DNA from: a virus
Reading direction: 5' to 3' (one strand)
DNA: 46,118 nucleotides
IMG/VR virus record: IMGVR_UViG_3300010148_000023
Location: 1-46,118 of that record
In this document: positions 34,601 through 43,136 of the stretch, piece after piece
Numbering within the stretch: position 1 is the stretch's first letter
Layout: each line of letters begins with the position of its first letter
Notes under the pieces: model-generated
Databases searched by the model: none
The model's input: the letters and a program-made list of their open reading frames with translations, nothing else
What the model was told of the DNA's origin: nothing
Translations under genes and position numbers: made by a program

Positions 34601-37600
34601 TAAACGTAGTAGATCCAATACCAGTTATTGTTTGTACTGCACTTAAACTATTTGCTATCAAATTCAAAGAGTTGTTGTTATTTAAATTCTCAGTATCTTT
34701 TATTACTTCTTTTTTGACATTTGGTATTCCTTCAATGTTTGTTGGTATCAAACCATAGAATAATTTTGTTGGTGTAAGTTTGTTTATATCTAATGTTAAG
34801 TTAGCATTAGATTCTACTCCAATAATACCAGATTTGGTTACGTCAAAGTTTTGATCATTTTTTGAAGTGTAGTAAATATTTTTACACTCAATATCAGTGT
34901 ATAAATTAAAATCAAAAGCAGGATAATTAGTTCCTAATTTTGTAAATGCCAAACTAGAGTCAGACAAATCAAAATAAACCTGTTGATTCTTTTCAACTTC
35001 TATTTGTGGATTTATAGGATTAATAGTTCCAGATGATGCTGAAGTTATATCAACAAATTTAGAATTAATTTTTAAAGACTCATAATAATCATCACAGAGT
35101 TTTATTTTATTATTATCAACTACTTTTACAAAATAGAATCGATTATCAATTAAACCACCTGAAGGTGATGTTGATGTGTGTATAATTTTTTCACCATTAT
35201 ATAATTTGTGATTGATTATTGATATTGAATTGTTAGCAACATCTACATTAGAAGCACTAAAAGTTCTTGGGTTGATTATCAACCTTCTATTATAATCATT
35301 ATAAGTTACACTAATTGTGGTTGTTACTCCAACGATGGCATTGATGTATACTTTGTCATCAATCTGCAATCCATGAGTTGCTGCAGTTGCTACTGTTCCA
35401 TCAGTTTTTGTAATGCTTCCTTTTAAAATATTGGAATAGTTTGTTTTTAAACTATGAACAACACCTGCACCATCAGAAGTAAAGAATAAAGTACTTATGG
35501 ATGTTGTGCTGTCTATTCCGACAAAAGTTCCGTTATTACCAAAACCAACTCTTGCGGTAGCAATACCAACCAAATCATCATTTATCTTAGCAGCAAATAA
35601 AGATTGATTATTTTGAAGAGTGAATGAACTTATACCATCTGTTGAAACTCCAAGTGATGTTCCTCCACCATTGTTGTAGATGATTACATCTCCTGTCTCC
35701 AATCCATGATTAGGAATTCTTAATGTTTTACTTGGTACAAATACTTGACTTAATCCTATACCTGGATTTTCTATTGTTGCAGTAATTCCTGCACCTACTC
35801 CAGTGAGAGTTGATATTCCAACTGTTTCACTTGGATTGAAGTATAATTGTTTATTTAATTTAAAGTTAGAATTAGAAGAATCAAAAGATGATATGATAGT
35901 TAAACTTCTTGGATTTTGACTTAATATTTCATAAGACTTATGTGCAGAACTAACTGTAGATTCAACTGCTCTTTGAACTCTTAATCTAGATGAATCAGAT
36001 TCAACATTTAATACCTTTACCTTTTCTGTTCCTATTCCAAGAATATCGTTTTCTCTAACAAATGGGAAAACTAAATTACTACTCGAAACATTAAAGTAAG
36101 TGACAATTCCAGTAACAGAAGAATCTCCTACAGCATTTCCTAAAGTAAATCTATTAGTTTGGATTCCAGCAATATGTAATTGATTGTTTTGTAGGAAACT
36201 TGTATTTAATCCACTGATCGTTATGGAGTCTTGATTCTTTAAAGAATGTGGTGTTGTAGAATAACCTATTAGAGCACCCCTTGTGGGTATTGGCAAAAAT
36301 TCTACATTATCAACTGTGGTGGATGAAGTGCGAATAGAATGAATTTTTTTACCACCTAATATCGAAACTTTTGCAATTGCTCCAGTTCCACTACATCCTG
36401 TATCGTCAAATTCAACTTCATCACCAATACTATAATTGAATCCACCTGTGACTACACCAACAAAATCAACTTGACCACCATATATTGATTTTACTACTGT
36501 TTTTTGCTTATGAATTTTTGGTGATTCTACAAAGTAGTCATAAGTAGAATTTCCTTTTAATAAATTATACGGTGTTGTATTTCTAAAGTAAAAATTATTA
36601 TTGATATCAAAATTATCCTGATTTGATTTCCTATCTAAGTTAAAATCAATAGGAGTTGAATAATAAGTATCACCAATAAAGTATGGGAATTCTGGTTTGA
36701 AGAAATTCTTGAAATTTCCAATCAATTCAGCAATTGGATTTACGGTTGTAAAGTATGCATATACTCCTAAAGGAAATTCTGGAGTAACGCAAAATCTACC
36801 ATTATGTTTATCAAGATCACCATATCCATCTTCGTAAACATAATCATCAATGAAGAAACCATCTGCAAATACATCAGCCCCTTGATCGTTTAGTGGTTTT
36901 GGTCTAGAAGATAAAGGTTGTAATTTATATCCAGATCTAAGTGCTTTTATAGATCCACCTGTTATGGACTCGAATCCATAAGGTCCGTAGATGGGATTTC
37001 CATCATATGCCCACCCAATAATTGGTGAGTGTTTTGTTGATAATGATTCAACACCATTAGAATCTAAAACTAGATCAGTGGAGAAAATATCCTCATTATC
37101 GATAACATCTTTAGCAAAAACAGATCTTCTTAGTTTTCTAGGTGAATATAAATGAGCATACTGAATACCAAATTCAGTATTTAAACCTTCAGTAAGAACT
37201 CCATCATCATCAGCAATATCCGATGTTTCATTTAATCTGGTAAACTTATTGACTACCCATTGTCTTGATTTTGATTCAAATTTAGATTCTGATCCAGATG
37301 GTTTGACTATGATCGATGTATTTTCAGATTTATATCCTAATCCTGAGAAAGTAATGTTTACTGATTTAATTACACCGTTATCCAAAACTGGAACAATAGT
37401 AGCTCCCTTTCCTTCACCCAAAACTTCTAGATCAGGTGGTGAATTATATTCAGTTCCAGAATTAAGAACTAATACTTCAGTTATCTTACCATTAGAAACA
37501 ATTGGTTTTAATTGTGCTGATTGACCTGACTTTAAAGTAAATATTGGTTGACGATTGTAGTTTAATATTTCAGATGATCCATATCCCGTTCCACCATTCT

Positions 37601-40600
37601 CAACAAACACTGATTTTACAGATCCTCTGAATACTGGTTGTAAGACTGCATCAAAATCTTGACCTGACAACGTAGATACACCTATCACACCATCAACAGT
37701 TACTGATATAGGTGGATAATTAAATTCATGAATTCCTGATCCAACTGAAAGCAAGTCAACAAAATCTTCATTATTAAAATAGAAAAGTGGTGCTGTTGAA
37801 CCTATTCCAACTTCAGATAGTCTGAATGAATTATCATCTACTTTTGTAAGATAGTAATTACCTTCAGGCAATCCTTCTACTGCTGTTCCTTTTGGAATAT
37901 ATGATATCAAATCACCGTTTTTGTAATTGTGATTATTAACACTTATAATATTAGTTGCAGTATTGATTCCTGTAATACTAGTGTTTGTTTTTTGATTAAT
38001 ATAACCAATACCCGAACTTCCAATACTAATTGATTTTAAAATTTTCTTTTTACTGCTAGATTTGAAATTCTGAATACCTGTACCAAAGGATGTTAAGTTG
38101 ACACTAGATATGCCTAAAATCGCATCAGAAGAGTTATTATGAACTGAGACGGTAAATGCATCTTTAACTGAAACATGGTATGCTGCAGACGTTGTTAAAC
38201 CCCCTACAGAGGTCTCTCCATTAGTTTCATATATTACCTGTTCACCATCCCTAAATTTATGGAAACTGGAAAAACCAATTGTGTTGTTAGTAAGGTTTAC
38301 TAAATTTGCTGACTCTATTGAATTAAATTCAACACTATGTTGCAATAAAGAAGTATTTGCTTTTGCTCTTGCTCCTTGTCCATTACCACCAGTGATAGTA
38401 ATGATAGGATCATCAACATAATCAAAACCACCATCTATAATATCAATCCTATGTAAATTACCCTCTACATGGGCAATAGCAGAACATCCAGATCCACTAG
38501 AATCAGAAATAGAGAAAACGGGTGGATTTATAATATCATAATCTTTACCACCACCTGTAACATTGATTTCTTCAATAGATCCATAGAATATAGAGTCTTC
38601 AGATTTATAATTTAGTATTTCTACACCATTAACTAAAATACCAGTTGATCCAGAAATTGTTTTTATTTTTTCAGATGGGATATCTGTAGATTTTAACTTT
38701 CTGACTAATTTTTGTGATTGAAGAGTTTTATTGTCTAAATTTGTTGGAGTAAATCTAGAAAACGCAGTGCTTTCATTAATAGAGACAAATTGTCCACTGT
38801 TGATGTTTGATCTACTCTTTGCTATCTTGATAGTGTTGTCATCTATCTTTTTGATGAAGAAAATACCAGATATACTTAGATCACCATCATATGTTACAGA
38901 ATCACCAGTATAGAAACCGTGATTTAAGATAGTAATGTTTTCACCAGTGATAGTTCCATTAAAAATAGAAGATCTATCAGTAACAGTTAACTCCTCATTG
39001 AGATATGATGGAATTGATGGTGAAGCAACATATAAATCTAAATCTTTTACATACGTGTTCTGTACATTTGTAGTTTGAGTATTTAACTTAGGATATGATG
39101 CTAAGTTTGCCTTTGCTAGAACTTTTTGAACTGTATAAAATGTGGAAAGGTCTAATTCACCTTGACCTTCAATAATAAATTGAAAACTGTTTACGACAGT
39201 CTGTACCGTTGCACTTTTCTTTGCTTCATTCGTTGGAATGATTGAAATTTTATCTCCTGTAGAAAAATTATGCTTGTCAAATGTTTTTAAAAGATATCTA
39301 AACGGTGAATCTGATTTAAATGTTACAGATTCTATGTTATACTTAACAGGAATATTGTAAATCCAATTATTGGAAGCAAAACTCGTATCTCCTACTCCCA
39401 AACACTTTGGTTCTATAACATCACCAACATCCATTGATGAGAAGAAGAAATTTTGCTTAAGATCGGCAATAACTCCAGTAACTCTTACCTTACACTGAAC
39501 AGCAGTTCCAACTCCAATGAATCCATAAGCAAAATTATCAACTCTTATATTTTGTGCGTCATCTATTGCTCTTGTTACACCAGATACGCCATAAAACTGG
39601 TTAAATGATTTTGATTCATATGTTAACTTTGTTTCTACACCGTCAGAGTGCTTTGTGATCAAATTTCCACTCTTAGCAAACCCAACTGTACTATCTACAT
39701 CAAGAACAGTTGATCCAACAGATATAGAAGAGGTTGCTTTTGTAATTGGATGAATACTAAAGTCTCCAAAGAGAGATCCTCTGACTTGAATGTCTTTATC
39801 GTAGTCAAAGTCTAAACTTAAGACATGATAAGTCTTATCTCCTCTATTAATTTTCTCTACTTTACTTACTGCACCTCTTGCTGCTTTTGTATCTTCAGAA
39901 AAATCTTGAAATAGAGTTCTATTCTCTAATTCTTGAGGATCTCCCTCTAATGCCTCTACAACTAGATCTTTTGTGACACGATATTGTGCATCAGATGGTC
40001 TGAATAGAAAATCTCTTGGTTTTATAACATCTACATTCTCACCATACAATGCACGGAAGAGAATTTCAAAAGATTGATCAGTTCCCTTTGATTCGTAGAA
40101 ATTTTTTGACTGTTTTATAAAAATTCTTTTATCAATATTGCTATCTAACTCTCTTTCTTCAAATCCTGGTGTAATTTGAGTTTTTACCTTTTTGAAAAAC
40201 TCCTTCAAAAATAAAATACTTAAATTATCAACAACAGATCCAGAAGTATGAGTTGCAATCTCAGATTTTGTAAAAACTAACTCATCTTGAACATTTGGAT
40301 TCGTAAATGAAGTAATTCCACTAAATCCCCTTACACAACCAGTAAAAGTGTTTGTTGTAATTCCTGTATATGTAATAATCTCAGAATCAATCTTGAGAAA
40401 ACCATAAGTTTGAGGAAAACCAGTTGTAGAATCAACAGATATTACATCATCCGTAAAATTAAGGTTTTCAGTCAACTTTGCCGAATCTACAAGATTAGTT
40501 AACTCGTCAACTTTAATATATTTGTCAATATTCTTAAAAAGATCAAGAGTAAGACCTTGACTTTCTATAGATTTATAATATTCTGATAAAAAATCATTAA

Positions 40601-40679
40601 CAAGAGGAAAATCCTCCCGAATAAAGGCGGGCAGTTGATTTTTAACAACTGAACTAATCTTAACTCTGGTATCTACCAT
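28695..40679 (-). CDS. gp7: Giant baseplate wedge protein in the gp7 position (3994 residues)
   Basis: This gene lies between gp6 and gp8, the place of wedge protein gp7, but its product is nearly four times T4 gp7 (1032). The first ~240 residues look like a conserved head: NQLPAFIREDFPLVNDFLSE, FLKEFFKKVKTQITPGFEE, GTDQSFEILFRALYGENVD. The rest is a chain of beta modules: at least a dozen GxGYxxxPxV repeats, about eight NHGFxTGDxVxY modules, several strand pairs around E(I/V)xxYxG...RG, three VVHDGT/EYG modules and two NGVLQ-PG-type modules. A YHYH-like domain lies near residues 1206-1326. It probably forms the wedge core plus long surface arms. The name rests on position and N-terminus, not on an alignment. 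Confidence 0.85.
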   Translation of the reverse strand: MVDTRVKISSVVKNQLPAFIREDFPLVNDFLSEYYKSIESQGLTLDLFKNIDKYIKVDELTNLVDSAKLTENLNFTDDVISVDSTTGFPQTYGFLKIDSEIITYTGITTNTFTGCVRGFSGITSFTNPNVQDELVFTKSEIATHTSGSVVDNLSILFLKEFFKKVKTQITPGFEERELDSNIDKRIFIKQSKNFYESKGTDQSFEILFRALYGENVDVIKPRDFLFRPSDAQYRVTKDLVVEALEGDPQELENRTLFQDFSEDTKAARGAVSKVEKINRGDKTYHVLSLDFDYDKDIQVRGSLFGDFSIHPITKATSSISVGSTVLDVDSTVGFAKSGNLITKHSDGVETKLTYESKSFNQFYGVSGVTRAIDDAQNIRVDNFAYGFIGVGTAVQCKVRVTGVIADLKQNFFFSSMDVGDVIEPKCLGVGDTSFASNNWIYNIPVKYNIESVTFKSDSPFRYLLKTFDKHNFSTGDKISIIPTNEAKKSATVQTVVNSFQFIIEGQGELDLSTFYTVQKVLAKANLASYPKLNTQTTNVQNTYVKDLDLYVASPSIPSYLNEELTVTDRSSIFNGTITGENITILNHGFYTGDSVTYDGDLSISGIFFIKKIDDNTIKIAKSRSNINSGQFVSINESTAFSRFTPTNLDNKTLQSQKLVRKLKSTDIPSEKIKTISGSTGILVNGVEILNYKSEDSIFYGSIEEINVTGGGKDYDIINPPVFSISDSSGSGCSAIAHVEGNLHRIDIIDGGFDYVDDPIITITGGNGQGARAKANTSLLQHSVEFNSIESANLVNLTNNTIGFSSFHKFRDGEQVIYETNGETSVGGLTTSAAYHVSVKDAFTVSVHNNSSDAILGISSVNLTSFGTGIQNFKSSSKKKILKSISIGSSGIGYINQKTNTSITGINTATNIISVNNHNYKNGDLISYIPKGTAVEGLPEGNYYLTKVDDNSFRLSEVGIGSTAPLFYFNNEDFVDLLSVGSGIHEFNYPPISVTVDGVIGVSTLSGQDFDAVLQPVFRGSVKSVFVENGGTGYGSSEILNYNRQPIFTLKSGQSAQLKPIVSNGKITEVLVLNSGTEYNSPPDLEVLGEGKGATIVPVLDNGVIKSVNITFSGLGYKSENTSIIVKPSGSESKFESKSRQWVVNKFTRLNETSDIADDDGVLTEGLNTEFGIQYAHLYSPRKLRRSVFAKDVIDNEDIFSTDLVLDSNGVESLSTKHSPIIGWAYDGNPIYGPYGFESITGGSIKALRSGYKLQPLSSRPKPLNDQGADVFADGFFIDDYVYEDGYGDLDKHNGRFCVTPEFPLGVYAYFTTVNPIAELIGNFKNFFKPEFPYFIGDTYYSTPIDFNLDRKSNQDNFDINNNFYFRNTTPYNLLKGNSTYDYFVESPKIHKQKTVVKSIYGGQVDFVGVVTGGFNYSIGDEVEFDDTGCSGTGAIAKVSILGGKKIHSIRTSSTTVDNVEFLPIPTRGALIGYSTTPHSLKNQDSITISGLNTSFLQNNQLHIAGIQTNRFTLGNAVGDSSVTGIVTYFNVSSSNLVFPFVRENDILGIGTEKVKVLNVESDSSRLRVQRAVESTVSSAHKSYEILSQNPRSLTIISSFDSSNSNFKLNKQLYFNPSETVGISTLTGVGAGITATIENPGIGLSQVFVPSKTLRIPNHGLETGDVIIYNNGGGTSLGVSTDGISSFTLQNNQSLFAAKINDDLVGIATARVGFGNNGTFVGIDSTTSISTLFFTSDGAGVVHSLKTNYSNILKGSITKTDGTVATAATHGLQIDDKVYINAIVGVTTTISVTYNDYNRRLIINPRTFSASNVDVANNSISIINHKLYNGEKIIHTSTSPSGGLIDNRFYFVKVVDNNKIKLCDDYYESLKINSKFVDITSASSGTINPINPQIEVEKNQQVYFDLSDSSLAFTKLGTNYPAFDFNLYTDIECKNIYYTSKNDQNFDVTKSGIIGVESNANLTLDINKLTPTKLFYGLIPTNIEGIPNVKKEVIKDTENLNNNNSLNLIANSLSAVQTITGIGSTTFSFVLTKPTTQDLYTEDDGNFTYQTNSKSVTGTIKSISVTNKGYDYKKLPGIKDVRTVGVTTSKGFGAILQPSSATIGQVQEFDIEDIGFEYSADKTLTPQALVPQILTIDSLSSFDKIGISSVGQYYTIAPDLIVLDGLTKEIIDDVDLEYSLGESEVTIVENSKKLSNSLPTIIPVNNSNGVSIDSIDFNLGTRDVTVTIGASFSSTDEYPFNVGDKVLVENVSVGLGTTGKGYNSSNYNYNLFEITATDPNIGGTLGTVAYSMKNFLSGGDIAGNFDPNNSSGKIIPEKWFPIFGITIKKNEFEKDEIVTSNNKTIGIVNSWNGLSGQLKTSTDDVFQADKIIVGKSSNTSGKIRERLKYNSRYSVGSSSIVRKGWKRETGFLNNNLQRLHDNDYYQYFSYALKSKVELEKWNETVSSLNHTAGFKKFSDLVIETDTSQINSGITTIPNSNLDTISHLDSFLDLNTFNDYDLVTEKTLKIDDNTVVSNEIVFKTKVLQDYIESVGNRVLSIDDFSSEFNDKPRTDRFTAVDLFSLSSARHKKYIVYIQDSRFTLERQIYVVSLLHNNSTAFIQQYGGVYTIADLGSFDFDILGTDGRLLFFPKKFSRNDYTLTNLAFNIEDTISGVGATNLGTSIKINSSTATVALGTTTATNILTIPTTVRSSKINVSAGATNPSFANFEFDELTIVHDGTNVELLEYGQINTDTTTPDGTTGLGEFDASISGGNINVTFTPTAGVTTQTGYNFNTIRIDVYGGATGIGTHLFDTGKVDSRLTTISSSASPTANVVAEYSDKYRSAYYFVSIQDTTNSQYQASEILVVDDGTNVFLTEYGVVQSGGNLGDFTATISSGTRQLKFTPLASANVNVRVFQASIGLADPTIADSAIDLTNASIDSGFGNYTGTETDVKREFNLNHNQLPIFKRNFIGSASTVVDVQNDKVFVPDHYFVTGEELSYTHAGQGAISITSTNIPGVGVTDKLPSSVFVVASDDSNLKFASSAENALKSSPEILNITAVGIGTSHALTSKKQNSKVVVSLDNVIQSPIVSTAVTTTLVGGVDLSTDSVTVAGITSIFGGDLIKINDEIMRVDVVGFGATNKLRVKRPWMGTSLSTHAISDLVTKIDGNFNIVENIINFYTAPIGLTPIGTTSGSPDEVDFIGIATHSTFNGRSFMRSGVPGTPHEPYFKNIIFDDISDQFTGFKTSFNLKSGGQNVTGISTDNGLILINQIAQGPSRHTDPVNVVGNYTLKENAGITSIQFVGTAMSVSSDPNTAGIPVGGVIISVGSTQGFGYQPLVAAGGTAIVSGLGTISSISIGNSGSGYRSGSQPIVNVGVKTASTGTPAIEFIGTAAISNGNIVSVAITNPGTGYTTTNPPEVVFDLPLSYTNIPLVYAGGSSGIGAEATVDIVVGQGSSIIDFKINKQGSGYGESQELTIGVGGTVGIPTNSSVTLQEFRLTIESTSTNTFSGSVFGDLLPLDDISDLFNGSTRSFPIKLNGVQKTIKSRLGSSVNVEDTLLIFINDILQVPGDGYVFEGGSFITFTEAPKNEDTVRILFYQGTGAVDTKFVDILEEVKRGDDLDIYDENLEFDEDKRLVVKVNATDSVDTNVYAGPGINQDETYVRSVTWSKQTEDKFIDGVSVSKSRPLYEPLIFPSTNLIQPVGLGSTVAFVENVRTFFDNAKENTTENTSIRIISQDSIVSASATAVVSGLGTISSIQISNAGAGYTASPSVTIGNPVGLGSTQRGSATASISSGSINSISVTNPGTGYTSSNPPEVLISEPKTSGYVEDVLNVTYSGDFGIISGVSTTTVGVSTGIVFDLLLPSDSLFRNSDVVGTAITVSGIQTGYYFVVSNSNIGNGVTSLSGNGVVGSGNSFLDNIYEVSSVSIAQTHAVSIGQTFVAKVTVSVESYNGLTGLGHSEVFGEYSWGRIQLNNRSKNKVFTSYNNGLLGISTSPIVERTTPLKSTDYNE
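31980..32940 (-). repeat. Three VVHDGT/EYG modules inside the gp7-position protein
   Basis: Three related protein segments lie in tandem with spacers. The first (about 32745-32940) has YVVSLLHNNSTAFIQQYGG; the second (about 32360-32560) has LTIVHDGTNVELLEYGQIN; the third (about 31980-32170) has ILVVDDGTNVFLTEYGVVQ. Each is followed by a G-F/D-I-G-L-F-P strand pair. The 120-residue protein encoded at 10804-11166 has the same core. Confidence 0.7.
36700..37060 (-). other. YHYH-like domain inside the gp7-position protein
   Basis: The encoded segment reads GWAYDGNPIYGPYGFES, later GYGDLDKHNGRFCVTPEFP and GVYAYFTT. This order matches the YHYH domain known from bacterial secreted proteins (GWA-DG-PIYGP-G, then D--NG---TPE-P and the YHYH-box). 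Here the box has become VYAYFTT, so the two His residues that name the family are absent. Confidence 0.7.
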
Positions 40680-40697
40680 TTTATAATTGTATTATGG

Positions 40698-42698
40698 TTA
40701 GTACGATGGTTGTGATGCTGAAGGATCTCCTAAAACACTGAATGATGGTAAATCAATGACTTCAATACCGTCATTAGGAGAAATTCTTGCCAAATTTCCA
40801 TTATGGTAACTTGGTGTAGATTTATATAAGGTTCCTGAAGGATTGGATCCTGAAGAAATATCATCCGTTAACATATTTAACGTACTACTATTAATATCTA
40901 GTTGTAAATAAAGATCCTGTAATCCAATCACATCATTAGAACGAGGACAAGCAGAAATTTCTACTATTGGTTCACCTTGAACGGATTTTGATGTACTTGA
41001 GATATTAATTGCATCAATCATAATATCACCTCGTGCATAATCTATAGTTCCAATGTTTTTTCTCAAAATTACTGGTTCAGTTTGAGATCTCAATTTGAAT
41101 AAAAAGAGAGTTCCAGTCTGAGACTCAACATTTGGTGAATCACTGATGTAAACAACGTCATTTATACCAAAAACTTTAAATCCAGATGATTTTATATTAT
41201 ATGAATTCGCATTTTTTATATAGAATGGATTTCCGAAGCAAATTTCATACTCTGCGAACTGATTTAACCTTGCTCTCATGTCTCTTCTCATGATAACTGT
41301 CGTAATATTGGAAGTAATTGCCGAATTACTGTTATCAATAAGAGTTTGGAACTTACTATACTTGAATTTTGCACCATATTTGTTCATTTCACTTGAATTT
41401 GCAAATTCATTGATGTTATTTGATATAATTGTCTTCAAGAAATCCGCACTTGGTGCTAAATTTGCGTTATAATAGGCAGTAACATCAGTTTCAACGTATA
41501 AAAACTTCAAATCAAGGATTTCTGGGACAATTCCTGCCACTGAATAGTGTCTGAGTTTGTCTTTGAGGTTATCTTTGATGGAATTTGGTACAAAAGGTCC
41601 ATGAAATGGCTTGATTGTGATAAAAACCTTGCCAAATTGTGGTGGATCAAGTTCTTCACCACCAAAAACAGACACAGATTGAGTTTCTGGGTAAATTCTT
41701 GGTATGAGTGCCTCATAATCTGCTGCTGTCACAGCACGATTTTGGGATGCATAGATCCGAGGTGCAAAACTTTTGATAGAATCTACAGATTCAATGTCTT
41801 TTCCACCCTCAGATGGTAAAGTTGACGTAATTAAGGAGATTCCTTCACTCACTAAGTTGTTATTGTTGTCTACAATACGTCCGTTAAATGCAAATTGAGT
41901 GATTCCATTACCTTCTGCACCACTAGTTGTAACATACGAAACATCAATAACGTTAAGTGACTCTAATTTTTCACCAAATACACCATCACCAAAGAGTAGT
42001 TCATATCTTTCATCTTCAACCTCTTGAATAAAGAAGACTCTAGAGGTAGATGTAATCTCAAATAGACTATCTGAGAGTAAAAACTTCTTTGATGAAGTGC
42101 TTGCAGCAGTATCTCTAACTTCAACTCGTATTGTTGACGTATCAATATCAGAGTTTTCGAGAATATATCTGATAGGAGGAGATGGATTCTCTGATTGAAC
42201 TATAAAGTTTGCTGTAAGATACTTTCCTTCAAATATTTCAACATCTTCAAAACTTGCAATTCCATTTGAATCAACAGGAACCGTAACATCAGATCCAATC
42301 GCAAATGAATAACTCTCTGTTCCAAAGGTTGAAGATGCTGTACACACCAAACCCCTCTTTAAAGACAGTGTAACAGGGTTTGTTGAAAATCCAGTCGTAT
42401 CTACAAAAAAGGAAATACGAGCTCTTGCAGCAGTTTTTGAACGGGGTACATAACCAATATTACGTGCTAATGCAACAACATTCTCTCTTAATGTCGCACT
42501 ATCAATGAAAACCTCATTACTTACCATATTGGCATTGTAAGAGGAGATGTAAGTATTGTATGCAAGTACGTCTATGATTGCAGAAATGTTTGACCCTTCA
42601 AAATCATAGTCTGTGAAGTTACTATTTGCTCTCAAAAAATCTTTGAGAGAGACTTTTATCTGATTAAAGTCTAAATTTGTAAAATTTACTAGTGCCAT
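40698..42698 (-). CDS. gp6: Baseplate wedge protein gp6
   Basis: This wedge subunit forms the ring around the baseplate hub (gp6/J-like family). The 666 residues match T4 gp6 (660). Family segments are FTNLDFNQIKVSLKDFLRAN at the N-terminus, NVVALARNIGYVPRSKTAAR near 88-107, YELLFGDGVFGEKL and VTAADYEALIPRIYPETQSV. The start overlaps the gp25 stop by one base (TAATG), so the two wedge proteins are coupled. The giant gp7-position gene follows after 18 bases. Confidence 0.96.
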   Translation of the reverse strand: MALVNFTNLDFNQIKVSLKDFLRANSNFTDYDFEGSNISAIIDVLAYNTYISSYNANMVSNEVFIDSATLRENVVALARNIGYVPRSKTAARARISFFVDTTGFSTNPVTLSLKRGLVCTASSTFGTESYSFAIGSDVTVPVDSNGIASFEDVEIFEGKYLTANFIVQSENPSPPIRYILENSDIDTSTIRVEVRDTAASTSSKKFLLSDSLFEITSTSRVFFIQEVEDERYELLFGDGVFGEKLESLNVIDVSYVTTSGAEGNGITQFAFNGRIVDNNNNLVSEGISLITSTLPSEGGKDIESVDSIKSFAPRIYASQNRAVTAADYEALIPRIYPETQSVSVFGGEELDPPQFGKVFITIKPFHGPFVPNSIKDNLKDKLRHYSVAGIVPEILDLKFLYVETDVTAYYNANLAPSADFLKTIISNNINEFANSSEMNKYGAKFKYSKFQTLIDNSNSAITSNITTVIMRRDMRARLNQFAEYEICFGNPFYIKNANSYNIKSSGFKVFGINDVVYISDSPNVESQTGTLFLFKLRSQTEPVILRKNIGTIDYARGDIMIDAINISSTSKSVQGEPIVEISACPRSNDVIGLQDLYLQLDINSSTLNMLTDDISSGSNPSGTLYKSTPSYHNGNLARISPNDGIEVIDLPSFSVLGDPSASQPSY

Positions 42699-43099
42699 TA
42701 TCGTGTTGGCTGTAGTGCGAATTCTAATTGTTGTGGAAGAACATCAATACCAATAATGTCATATACTAAGACTACATTAAATGCATTACCTTCGTAATCA
42801 GGAATACAATTAATCTTTTTCAACTTAACTCTTGGTTCAAATCGTGAGATCGTAGTTTTTATCTCTTCCTTAATTGCTGATGCAGTTTGATCGTTTATGT
42901 TCTCAAAAATAGATTCTCTCACTCTTGAACCTAATTCAGGTTCAAAGAAACGTTCACCAGGTGATGTCAATATCAAGTTCCGTACAGATCTTGCAATCGC
43001 AGTTTCATTCTTAACCGTAATGAGGTCAGAATTAATCGGATTAATTTCAAATGACATGCTCAGGTCTTTAAACCCCTTACTTATCCGTTGAACAGGCAT
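42698..43099 (-). CDS. gp25: Baseplate wedge protein gp25
   Basis: This small wedge protein initiates sheath assembly at the baseplate (GPW/gp25 family, related to T6SS TssE). The 133-residue product matches T4 gp25 (132). The family core is seen in SVRNLILTSPGERFFEPELG followed by SRVRESIFENI. It is the first gene of the late baseplate block. A terminator and two overlapping-type late promoters lie directly upstream, and gp6 is coupled downstream. Confidence 0.96.
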   Translation of the reverse strand: MPVQRISKGFKDLSMSFEINPINSDLITVKNETAIARSVRNLILTSPGERFFEPELGSRVRESIFENINDQTASAIKEEIKTTISRFEPRVKLKKINCIPDYEGNAFNVVLVYDIIGIDVLPQQLEFALQPTR

Positions 43100-43115
43100 T
43101 AAAGAAAATCTAACT

Positions 43116-43133
43116 TATTTATTCATTATTTAG
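43116..43133 (-). promoter_or_regulatory. Double late promoter before gp25
   Basis: The minus strand carries GCTAAATAATG (CTAAATA at 43127-43133) and then GAATAAATAAG (AATAAATA at 43116-43123), 28 and 17 bases before the gp25 ATG. They follow the terminator of the glycosyltransferase gene, so late transcription of the baseplate block seems to start here. Confidence 0.7.
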
Positions 43134-43136
43134 CAT

